DNA from: Anaerolineales bacterium
GTDB taxonomy: Bacteria > Chloroflexota > Anaerolineae > 4572-78 > NAK82
Length of the DNA stretch: 6,603 nucleotides
Assembly: GCA_024643945.1 (NCBI GenBank)
Contig: JAHELX010000347.1
Coordinates: forward strand, 1 to 6,603
Reading direction: 5' to 3'
Numbering within the stretch: the stretch's first letter is position 1; the number at the start of each line of letters is the position of its first letter. The notes beneath the pieces are model-generated. The model was not told the DNA's origin. It ran no database searches and saw only the letters and a list, made by a program, of their open reading frames with translations. Positions 1 through 4,710 of this stretch are shown one piece after another. Made by a program: the position numbers and the translations under genes.

Positions 1-76
1 CTTCACCAGTTGTGAAACGAAGCTCCTTGAAGCCTCTTGGTATCCCTGACACTTCGGTTCTGTGCAGTATGCTCAC
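1..76 (-). CDS. 5' end of a cassette gene, product unknown (partial)
   Basis: The reading frame opens with GTG at 76-74 and stays open to the window edge, giving 25 residues beginning MSILHRTEVSGIPRGFKELR. A strong ribosome binding site (GGGAGGTG, minus strand of 81-88) lies six bases before the GTG. An ATG two bases further upstream is followed directly by TGA and cannot be the start. The start lies 36 bases after the attC core at 113-119, the usual place for the first gene of a cassette. The visible part is too short to name a family; it has no signal peptide or membrane segment. The rest lies outside the window. Confidence 0.6.
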   Translation of the reverse strand, partial: MSILHRTEVSGIPRGFKELRFTTGE

Positions 77-112
77 ATCTCACCTCCCTTGTTTCCTGTG
101 GCGACTTGAGCC

Positions 113-244
113 GCCCAACGACCGACACGCGGCTCAGCCGCCGCCGACTCTGGCAAGACTTGCCCCAATAACCAGAGCGATTGATGGCAAGACTCGCCGC
201 GCATACCCGCGCCGAAGGCGGTCGGCTGCAACCGCTGCTTGGGC
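113..244 (-). other. attC recombination site of the class I methyltransferase cassette
   Basis: On the minus strand the site runs from a core-like GCCCAAG (244-238) to GTTGGGC (119-113), with the G^TT exchange point in the latter. The inner arms match as GCGGTTGCAGCCG against the complement of the other arm, GCGGCTCAGCCG, with one mismatch and one extra G on the gene-proximal side. The first core ends in G instead of the expected C, so it is imperfect. The middle contains TGGCAAGACTTGCC (151-164), itself a near palindrome, repeated as TGGCAAGACTCGCC (185-198), and CTCTGG/CCAGAG arms at 149-154 and 172-177. The site follows the stop codon of the 303-938 gene by 58 bases. Confidence 0.65.
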
Positions 245-302
245 GGACCCACTCAATGCCGCGTTCGCCTGCTCGCCAGTTTTTTCTTATCCGTCAAAAT
301 AA

Positions 303-938
303 TTACGCTGGTTTTCTGCCTATGCCACAGATCCAACCCCTATCATACTCCTCAAACATTTGTACATCTGAATAACCAGCCCTCAAGATGAGTTCGCCAA
401 GTTCATTGACACTGTGGTATGCCAGATTCACCAATTCCACAAACTTTCGATCCCGTTCATCATATTTCCCCCCTTTGTATGTTTCTCCTATGATCACTAG
501 CCTTCCGCCAGGTTTCAGTACGCGTAAAACCTCTTGCATATCAGCGACCAAGTCAGGCCAGTAGTAGTGTGAATCCACAGCGGTGACGAGATCAAACATG
601 TTGTCGGAGAACGGCAAACAAGACACAGAACCGTGTTGGATTTCGACGCGGCCCATCTTTATCAACTGCTTGTTTGTTCTACGGGATACGGTGACACTCT
701 CCTCAGAGAAATCGATGCCGTAGACCTTGCCCTCCGTTGCGATTCTGGCTAGCTTGTGAACGGTCATCCCTCCACCGCAGCCCACATCAAGAATCGTATA
801 GTGCTTCTCTATCGAGATATGCTTCAATCCCCAGTCGTTCACTTTGGAATGAGAAATGTTCAATACCCACGCTAATAATCTGCCGAGCCAACCTGTCGGT
901 TTCCGCCATTGATTCAGCAGTTTGCTCATGATGCCCAT
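303..938 (-). CDS. class I SAM-dependent methyltransferase (UbiE/COQ5-like)
   Basis: A 211-aa protein predicted to transfer a methyl group from S-adenosylmethionine; the substrate cannot be told. The Rossmann-type core is clear: motif I ILDVGCGGG at residues 49-57, the acidic end of the second strand in KVYGIDFSEE (71-80), LPFSDNMFDLVTA (108-120), and LRVLKPGGRLVIIGE (138-152). The N-terminus (1-48) is a basic, amphipathic cap, and there is no signal peptide or membrane anchor, so it should be cytosolic. Length is normal for stand-alone Methyltransf_11/25 proteins. The start at 938 is preceded by AGAAGAGAAAC; an in-frame ATG at 929 is possible but has a poorer leader. The gene starts 32 bases after the attC core at 971-977 and is the only gene of its cassette. 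It is more AT-rich than the LCM-family gene next to it. The methyltransferase call is secure; the substrate is unknown. Confidence 0.92.
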   Translation of the reverse strand: MGIMSKLLNQWRKPTGWLGRLLAWVLNISHSKVNDWGLKHISIEKHYTILDVGCGGGMTVHKLARIATEGKVYGIDFSEESVTVSRRTNKQLIKMGRVEIQHGSVSCLPFSDNMFDLVTAVDSHYYWPDLVADMQEVLRVLKPGGRLVIIGETYKGGKYDERDRKFVELVNLAYHSVNELGELILRAGYSDVQMFEEYDRGWICGIGRKPA

Positions 939-970
939 GATGTTTCTCTTCTGCTAAGTATTGATCGTCC

Positions 971-1103
971 GCCTAACGTTCCGCTTCACCCGCTCGGCGC
1001 GGCGGTCGGACTGAAACCAACCTGGAGACGGAAACCACGCGAACCCTAAACGCCCGTCCGCAAGGCGCGGAGCGCCGAGTCGGTGTGCAAGCGGTTGTTA
1101 GGC
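971..1103 (-). other. attC recombination site of the LCM-family methyltransferase cassette
   Basis: On the minus strand the site runs from GCCTAAC (1103-1097) to GTTAGGC (977-971), perfectly complementary cores. The inner arm after the gene reads CCGCTTGCAC and the other arm's complement reads CCGCTTCAC: identical except for one extra G on the gene-proximal side, the extrahelical base that sets orientation. A further stem, CTCGGCGC with GCGCCGAG (near 992-999 and 1072-1079), extends the hairpin. A second core-like ACCTAAC lies just outside, at 1115-1109 on the minus strand. At 133 bp this is a long site. It starts 28 bases after the stop codon of the 1132-2001 gene. Confidence 0.88.
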
Positions 1104-1131
1104 GGTTGGTTAGGTGAGCGTACAAAGTCGC

Positions 1132-2001
1132 CTACAGCTTCACCGCATAGACCATCCGCTCGATCGGCGTAGAGGCAAGCTCCCGACCAGTCGGCTTTAC
1201 GTATCGCTCAGCCAGCTCCTCATAGCCGAGATGCTCGATTACGCGCCAGCCATATGGCTCGAGGAAGTTCACTACCCCTTCGGGATCCATGCCGAATAGC
1301 CAGCTCTTGTCCCTCACAACATACTGCTTGTAGAGGTCCTCCTGTCCGTACATGACCTGACCATCGATGAAGCCCTTGAGGACGTAGGTGAACGCCAGGC
1401 GGCTGCCCGGCGCTGCCCCGCCGAGCAACTCGAAGGTCGAGCGGATGCCGGCCTCGGTCAGGTACTGCGTCACGGCCTCCAATATGAAGAACGTCGGCAT
1501 TTCGGCCGAGTAGCCGTACGTTGCCAACACGGCGTCCAACCCCTCGCGGTCGAAGTCGATTGGCACGAGCTTGACGTGAGTTGGAACCTCTCCGAACAGC
1601 TTCCGCAACCGGGCTTGCTTGGGCCCGATGTTTTCCGGCTGATCGACCTCCCACACCAGCATGTCGGCTAGAGCGGGTAGCCGGTATGCCCGCGTGTCAA
1701 AGCCCGCACCCAGGTCCACCACCGCGTCAATCTGGGCGACCGACTCGATTAGTTGCTCGTCGATGTATCGCTTCCGGCACATCAGACCGCCCCAAATGCC
1801 AGGAGCGCTCTTCTCGGCCGCTCGAACCATCCAGTCCCTGACGAAAGCAGGGCGCGTCAAATGCACAACAGTGCGCATGGAGAACGGCAGAATCGAATAC
1901 GCAAGGCTGTCTTCGATGATTCGCTGATCCTCGGGGAAGTGTTGCTCGACGGCGACCGTCACCGTCGGACCCACCCCCGTCTTGGCTGCTGCTTGCGTCA
2001 T
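1132..2001 (-). CDS. leucine carboxyl methyltransferase (LCM/PPM1)-family SAM-dependent methyltransferase
   Basis: A 289-aa protein of the Pfam LCM family (PF04072; the bacterial TIGR00027-type methyltransferases). Landmarks: RKRYIDE (76-82), SAM-binding VVDLGAGFDTRAYR (94-107), WEVDQP (117-122), and ILEAVTQYLTE (173-183), followed by the family's C-terminal half ending in a basic, membrane-free tail. Length fits the family (roughly 270-310). Bacterial members include O-methyltransferases of small molecules; the substrate here cannot be deduced, and a role on protein C-termini as in eukaryotic LCMT1 should not be assumed. ATG at 2001 has GAGGA about eight bases upstream. The gene is GC-rich with G/C at third positions. 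Its downstream attC (971-1103) is intact, but upstream there is no attC: within about 20 bases of the start codon the sequence becomes a group II intron relic (2021-2074), so its original cassette boundary is lost. Confidence 0.92.
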   Translation of the reverse strand: MTQAAAKTGVGPTVTVAVEQHFPEDQRIIEDSLAYSILPFSMRTVVHLTRPAFVRDWMVRAAEKSAPGIWGGLMCRKRYIDEQLIESVAQIDAVVDLGAGFDTRAYRLPALADMLVWEVDQPENIGPKQARLRKLFGEVPTHVKLVPIDFDREGLDAVLATYGYSAEMPTFFILEAVTQYLTEAGIRSTFELLGGAAPGSRLAFTYVLKGFIDGQVMYGQEDLYKQYVVRDKSWLFGMDPEGVVNFLEPYGWRVIEHLGYEELAERYVKPTGRELASTPIERMVYAVKL

Positions 2002-2020
2002 GAGGATGTCCTCTATACCG

Positions 2021-2074
2021 CACGCACGATTCGGGAGTGGCGGCGAGGTGAGCGACCGCCCCGCCGACCATAAC
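2021..2074 (+). mobile_element. 3' terminal relic of a group IIC-type intron (domain V 3' strand plus domain VI)
   Basis: Positions 2021-2080 match 3488-3547 at 51 of 60 bases, and all nine differences are transitions. The second copy includes a recognisable domain V. Here only the 3' strand of domain V (ending in GATTC) and domain VI remain. Domain VI is the hairpin around the GCGA loop (arms near 2041-2064), followed by GA, then CCATAAC, which puts the candidate branch-point A eight bases before the intron end, as expected for group II introns. The intron ends in AC and is followed by TTAGGC (2075-2080), an attC core half-site. The 5' half of domain V and everything before it are deleted. 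The element points opposite to the cassettes, as known for IIC-attC introns. The domain V pairing is weakened here, so it is a dead fragment. Confidence 0.7.
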
Positions 2075-2094
2075 TTAGGCGAACCTGCCCTAGC

Positions 2095-2128
2095 TATCTA
2101 TTTGCAGTTACGCCCCTGTTTTTGTCAA
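2095..2128 (-). promoter_or_regulatory. candidate promoter upstream of the LCM-family gene
   Basis: On the minus strand a perfect -35 hexamer TTGACA (2128-2123) is followed by an AT-rich stretch (CAAATAGATAG) that could supply a -10 element such as CAAATA at 18 bases or TAGATA at a less favourable 22 bases. The -10 match is weak. If active it would read through the intron relic into the gene starting at 2001. Cassette genes usually depend on the distant integron promoter, so a local promoter would matter. Confidence 0.22.
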
Positions 2129-2138
2129 ACGAAAAGGG

Positions 2139-2195
2139 ACCCAACCCGGAAGAGAACCGGCCTTACTTTTCACACAACCTCGCGATTGGTTAGGC
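2139..2195 (-). other. degraded attC region after the 211-aa gene
   Basis: A good first core GCCTAAC (2195-2189) begins nine bases after the stop codon of the 2204-2839 gene, exactly where an attC should start. The only candidate second core nearby is GTTGGGT (2145-2139), giving a 57-bp interval, but the inner arms do not pair, so a functional hairpin is not visible. A further half-core GCCTAA lies at 2080-2075, abutting the intron relic. The likely reading is an attC damaged by intron insertion and deletion. Nothing else of note is seen between 2081 and 2138 except the candidate promoter. Confidence 0.35.
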
Positions 2196-2203
2196 GCAGT
2201 AGT

Positions 2204-2839
2204 TTATGGTGCTATAGTCTCTTCCGATGCCTTTAGTAGAATCCGATCAATCCGGCGCGGAGTTAACTTATAGCCATAAAGACGCTCTATCTCCTCTTGA
2301 AGATCCAACAGCTTCAAAGCGAACTTCGAATACACCTCATCAAAGTCACCGGCAATGTCTCTACTCGCACGATACCTCGGCTTCAACACTCTGAGACATT
2401 TGTGCGCCCACGAGTCATACAGATAAAACAAGTTGGGCAAGTGAAAGTGCAGATATTTTGAAGCCAACGAGCGCTTGTTCTGATCAGTGATGCCATAAAA
2501 CACATCAACCAGGTGTTTGTGCGTTTCCAGTATGGCTACAAGGCTTTGGTCTTCGATTTGGTTGAACTTTCGAAGGTTGTTGATTTTAGCATCAATTCCA
2601 GATGAGGCTAACGCAGGTACAACTTGATCCTCGTAAAAACCGTTTACCTGTTCTTCCACATTTCTCCGTCGCTCTATTGCAGCTGCGTATGAGCGACCAA
2701 TGAGCCAAATCTTGGCAGTTATCACCTTTGGGTCGTTATGCTCAGGGTGTTTACTGCAGAGTTCATAGAGTATCTGGTTACCAAAGCTCCAAATATCGTC
2801 TGACAATGCATATTCTATGTGTTCTTGAGTAACTGCCAT
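2204..2839 (-). CDS. conserved-looking cassette protein of unknown function (211 aa)
   Basis: A 211-aa soluble, helix-rich protein with no signal peptide or membrane segment. Distinctive stretches are KIWLIGRSYAAAIERRR (residues 43-59), an aromatic-basic segment KRSLASKYLHFHLP (about 122-135) followed by LFYLYDSWAHK, and a charged C-terminal helix with LDLQEEIERLYGY. From general knowledge, proteins with such IGRSYAAAIERR and SLASKYLHFH-type segments recur among hypothetical integron cassette products, but I know no assigned function. The ATG at 2839 has GGGAGAGGAAG just upstream and lies 26 bases after the attC core at 2865-2871, so the start is well supported. It is AT-richer than the LCM gene. 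It ends TAA at 2206-2204, right before an attC core. Coding status is secure; function unknown. Confidence 0.88.
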   Translation of the reverse strand: MAVTQEHIEYALSDDIWSFGNQILYELCSKHPEHNDPKVITAKIWLIGRSYAAAIERRRNVEEQVNGFYEDQVVPALASSGIDAKINNLRKFNQIEDQSLVAILETHKHLVDVFYGITDQNKRSLASKYLHFHLPNLFYLYDSWAHKCLRVLKPRYRASRDIAGDFDEVYSKFALKLLDLQEEIERLYGYKLTPRRIDRILLKASEETIAP

Positions 2840-2864
2840 TTCTTCCTCTCCCTTGGATGTCTGC

Positions 2865-2871
2865 GCCTAAC
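2865..2871 (-). other. attC core half-site (second core) at the start of the 211-aa gene cassette
   Basis: GTTAGGC on the minus strand (2871-2865) is a perfect second core; recombination would occur between G and TT, so the cassette of the 211-aa gene begins at 2870. Its partner first core is best explained as GCCTAA at 3547-3542, separated from it by the plus-strand intron relic that ends at 3541. The bases next to the half-site (GATTTAAGGATTAATG on the plus strand) have no visible complementary arm nearby, so the inner arms of this attC are lost or diverged. Confidence 0.6.
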
Positions 2872-2930
2872 GATTTAAGGATTAATGTGGCGTGGCGGAG
2901 GCGTAGAGACCTGAGTTAAAGACAGATAAC

Positions 2931-2950
2931 AGGTGTACCTCCCCTCTGGG
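2931..2950. repeat. direct repeat, copy 1 of 2
   Basis: AGGTGTACCTCCCCTCTGGG here and AGGTGACCCTCCCCTCTGGG at 3051-3070 agree at 18 of 20 positions, with start points exactly 120 bases apart. Both lie in the non-coding stretch assigned to the decayed intron. The role is unknown: it may be an internal duplication or a repeated RNA stem half (GAGGGGAGG on the other strand). Confidence 0.6.
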
Positions 2951-3050
2951 GATATGCAAAGGGACTGCGGATGAGAAGACGGGGAGCCGCCACACAAATC
3001 CTGCGTTGAACTAAGCCGTTGCTGGGAGACGAGCGTTGTATTTGGAATTC

Positions 3051-3070
3051 AGGTGACCCTCCCCTCTGGG
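3051..3070. repeat. direct repeat, copy 2 of 2
   Basis: Second copy of the 20-base repeat at 2931-2950, differing at two adjacent positions (AC for TA). Sequence outside the 20 bases is not obviously shared, which argues against a recent large tandem duplication. Confidence 0.6.
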
Positions 3071-3464
3071 AAAGCAGGCAAACCAGCCGGTAGCCGTTCG
3101 TCTCAAGCGAGAAATGTGAGACAATTTTAGCAGAAGCGGCCGATATTTGCCAGTACCCCATCACAGGGATTATGATATGAACAGATCACGCCCATGAGAC
3201 CGAATCTAACTTATCAGATTCACTTTGATGGGGCACCAGTCTCCGCCGCATTCCAGCTCAGCCAGAGGGCGCTGGAGGGGCATGGGGGTGATCGAGTGCA
3301 CCGGAGCAGCCTTTTTCTGAAATCAGGCAAGACGAAGCCACCGACGCTGTGAGTCTTCACACCGCCACAATCCAGGTTGCCGCCCCTGACATTATGGAAT
3401 CGTTCACGGCTCAAGGTACCTATCCGCAGGACTATCTTTTTGTGACAAAGGCCCGTATCGCGAA

Positions 3465-3541
3465 GAGCCCCGGGAGGGGAAAGCTCTCACGCGTGGTTCG
3501 GAAGTGGCGGCGGGGCGGGCGACCGTCCCGCCAACCATAAC
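3465..3541 (+). ncRNA. group II intron domains V and VI (class IIC-like 3' end)
   Basis: Domain V spans 3465-3499: it opens with GAGCC, containing the catalytic AGC triad, and closes with GGTTC, which pairs with it. The upper stem GAGGG/CTCTC closes a GAAAG loop, and the 3' side carries the extra bases expected for the domain V bulge. Domain VI (3500-3541) has a perfect ten-pair stem (one G-U) capped by a GCGA tetraloop, then an unpaired AA and CCATAAC; the second A is eight bases from the end, the normal branch-point position. The intron ends in AC, obeying the AY rule. The next bases TTAGGC (3542-3547) are an attC core half-site. Orientation is opposite to the cassettes. Domain V is slightly longer than the 34-base consensus (35). 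Confidence 0.78.
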
Positions 3542-3580
3542 TTAGGCCCGATACCCCCGAAGAACCAGACGCTCTTGACT

Positions 3581-3718
3581 CTATCGTATTCCTTTTTCCT
3601 CGGTGGGCAAATGGCCTTCATCCTCATTCGGCGCAAAGGTCGTTGACCCTGTGATAAGGACGTGGGTCTTGATGTTGTTCTTGTTCTTCGGTCTCGTGCT
3701 GACGAACTGAGACGGCAC
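3581..3718 (-). CDS. possible small protein, 45 aa (uncertain)
   Basis: GTG at 3718-3716 overlaps the stop of the preceding frame as TAGTG, a form often used in translational coupling, with TAAGG just upstream. The product is hydrophilic and lysine/asparagine-rich at the start (STRPKNKNNIKTHVLITG) and ends in an acidic tail before TAG at 3583-3581. No known domain is recognised. It is the last frame before the attC half-core at 3547-3542. The composition looks more protein-like than the 81-aa frame upstream, but evidence for expression is limited to position and overlap. Confidence 0.3.
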   Translation of the reverse strand: MPSQFVSTRPKNKNNIKTHVLITGSTTFAPNEDEGHLPTEEKGIR

Positions 3719-3963
3719 TACCTTACGTGTGCCAGGCGCGCAGCCTTTCCGGCGCGGCGCGGATTCAACTTTCGTCTGCCAGGTATCTTGCGAATCGCCG
3801 CGCCGGAAGGGCGGTCACTTGGAAAAGAACATAGCCATCGAACAAGCGCGCTCTGCGTTCTGTGCAGGGCGCGCGTCCATCCCCTAGCAATGATCAAACC
3901 TGGCGCTGACCTTGGCCCTTCTTTCGGAGATGCTCCGCCGTGACGACAAGGCGATAGCCTCAT
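3718..3963 (-). CDS. possible arginine-rich cassette protein, 81 aa (uncertain)
   Basis: First frame of the cassette that begins at the attC core 4025-4031. ATG at 3963 is preceded by GAAGAAGATAAC, a mediocre ribosome binding site, and lies about 60 bases after the core. The product is very basic (many Arg; ends RRAGKAARLAHVR), with no recognisable domain. It overlaps a strong inverted repeat (3744-3811), so part of its sequence is dictated by that structure. Codon use shows no clear third-position bias. A competing plus-strand frame (3662-3943) covers the same bases. The cassette may in truth be non-coding. Confidence 0.3.
   Translation of the reverse strand: MRLSPCRHGGASPKEGPRSAPGLIIARGWTRALHRTQSALVRWLCSFPSDRPSGAAIRKIPGRRKLNPRRAGKAARLAHVR
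3744..3811. repeat. imperfect inverted repeat (long hairpin) inside a cassette
   Basis: The arm at 3744-3766 and the arm at 3792-3811 are reverse complements over about 20 bases (core TTCCGGCGCGGCG with ATTC outside the loop side), apart from one transition and a three-base insertion in the first arm. They enclose a loop of about 25 bases. It lacks RYYYAAC/GTTRRRY cores, so it is not a second attC. No T-run follows, so it does not look like an intrinsic terminator. It could be a palindromic repeat element or a structured RNA. Confidence 0.7.
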
Positions 3964-4024
3964 GTTATCTTCTTCGATGTGTGCTTCAAAAGTTGTTGAC
4001 TACTTCTTCCGTTTCAGCACGAGG

Positions 4025-4113
4025 GCCTAACGATGTGGCGCATAACCTGCGCGCCGCTTCCGCTTCAGTCTACCGCTGACCTTCGTCGCGTCAGGTTGAT
4101 GCGCTGGTTAGGC
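4025..4113 (-). other. attC recombination site of the four-ORF cassette
   Basis: On the minus strand the site runs from GCCTAAC (4113-4107) to GTTAGGC (4031-4025), perfect complementary cores. The gene-proximal inner arm reads GCGCATCAACCTG and the complement of the other arm reads GCGCATAACCTG: identical apart from one extra C on the gene-proximal side. A further CGCG and GACGAAGGTCAGC region fills the 89-bp site. The stop codon TAA of the 4108-4422 gene lies within the first core, a common arrangement in cassettes. Confidence 0.9.
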
Positions 4114-4422
4114 CGGTGCCCCGCCGACTTCTGAGTCAGGTTGGCTTGGCGGAGCGGAGGCCGGTATCGCGCTTCGATGCTGCAGCGCATCGCGCAGGAC
4201 GAGCAGCAAGGACACAGAGAACAGCAGACCGAACGCCAAGTGTGTCCACCATGACACGGCGGACGCGGTGAGAGCGGCACTCGACGGACTGATCCCTGAT
4301 GAGCAGGGACCGCACATGAGCAAGACTTCGAACGCGTACGACCCAAGGACTCCGAGCAAGTCCCCCGCTGCGCCGATCGAGAGTGTGACCGACGGCACCG
4401 AGCGTACGCGCGCGAACTTCAT
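4108..4422 (-). CDS. small two-helix membrane protein, probably frameshifted at its N-terminus
   Basis: A 104-aa product with two hydrophobic segments (about residues 10-36, and 55-77 containing HLAFGLLFSVSLLLVL) and a polar Pro/Ser-rich tail (QHRSAIPASAPPSQPDSE). It should sit in the inner membrane; no family is recognised. Third positions are strongly G/C, supporting this frame. The ATG at 4422 has no ribosome binding site. By contrast, GTG at 4477-4475 in another frame has GGGGAGAGG upstream, lies two bases after the stop of the 76-aa gene, and starts a credible N-terminus (MSQRMSDERLKQLDAAWSDE). The two frames overlap for many codons. The simplest reading is one protein of about 120 residues with a frameshift near 4400-4420, from mutation, sequencing error or programmed slippage. 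No slippery run of bases is obvious there. The stop lies inside the attC core. Confidence 0.55.
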   Translation of the reverse strand: MKFARVRSVPSVTLSIGAAGDLLGVLGSYAFEVLLMCGPCSSGISPSSAALTASAVSWWTHLAFGLLFSVSLLLVLRDALQHRSAIPASAPPSQPDSEVGGAPA

Positions 4423-4479
4423 CCGACCATGCTGCGTCTAGCTGCTTCAGCCGCTCGTCACTCATGCGCTGGCTCACGG

Positions 4480-4710
4480 CTAGTTCCTCTCCCCGAACAG
4501 CGGGCGTAGCTTCTCGACGGCATCATGCAGGTCGCCGAAAGCCTCGGTGTCGCGGGATCGGATGTATCGGTCAGCCGCTTCCCATAGCTCGTGCAGGGAA
4601 TCTCTTGCGTTGAACAGGAGGAGGCTGAGGTCGTATCTCGCGCCACCCCTCTTAGTGAGTCTTGGATCCTTCTTCAACTTCTCGGACAGGTCATCATAGA
4701 GACTGCTCAT
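4480..4710 (-). CDS. small charged helical protein, 76 aa, unknown function
   Basis: Begins MSSLYDDLSEKLKKDPRLTK and continues as a mostly alpha-helical, charged, soluble protein (RDSLHELWEAADRYIRSRD near residues 36-54) ending LFGERN. No known domain is recognised. The start is firm: GGGGGGAAGCT precedes the ATG, which overlaps the stop of the cysteine-rich gene as ATGA, indicating translational coupling. A longer in-frame opening to 4980 is rejected because its upstream part is the shadow of the cysteine-rich gene. The stop is two bases before the GTG of the next gene, whose ribosome binding site lies in this gene's last codons. It is the third of four tightly packed frames in one cassette. 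Confidence 0.7.
   Translation of the reverse strand: MSSLYDDLSEKLKKDPRLTKRGGARYDLSLLLFNARDSLHELWEAADRYIRSRDTEAFGDLHDAVEKLRPLFGERN

Larger units (their letters stand above)
2872..3464 (+). mobile_element. non-coding stretch, probably the body of a decayed group II intron
   Basis: This stretch of about 590 bases lies between an attC half-site (2865-2871) and a group II domain V (3465-3499) on the plus strand. Position and lack of convincing genes suggest that it is what remains of domains I-IV. A full IIC intron with its reverse transcriptase would be nearly 2 kb, so the protein-coding part would be deleted. I see no reverse transcriptase motif (no YADD-type box) in any frame and could not fix a 5' splice boundary. 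Frames of 82 aa on the minus strand (2916-3164) and 52 aa on the plus strand (3194-3352) are open but lack good ribosome binding sites. An alternative is that part of this stretch is an unrelated gene-less cassette. Confidence 0.4.

Noticed and set aside
2041..2064. Perfect or near-perfect GC hairpins with GCGA loop (also around 3508-3531) as intrinsic terminators
   Set aside because: No T-run follows; the adjacent domain V strand, branch-point A and attC flank explain them as group II domain VI.
2865..2921. A 57-bp attC between GCCTAAC and GTTAAAG after the 82-aa frame
   Set aside because: The second core does not fit GTTRRRY and the inner arms are not complementary.
2916..3164. 82-aa minus-strand frame with repeated SQRGGSP / PQRGGTP
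   Set aside because: The resemblance comes from the 20-base DNA repeat. There is no ribosome binding site or recognisable domain, and it lies in the intron-like stretch.
3194..3352. 52-aa plus-strand frame starting MRPNLTYQIHFDGAPVSAAF
   Set aside because: Protein-like composition at first sight, but no ribosome binding site, no known family, and it lies in the probable intron body. It is left as a remark.
4136..4477. The 113-aa frame as the true product over its full length
   Set aside because: Only the first 20-odd residues look like protein; beyond that the other frame has membrane segments, G/C third positions and a stop in the attC core.
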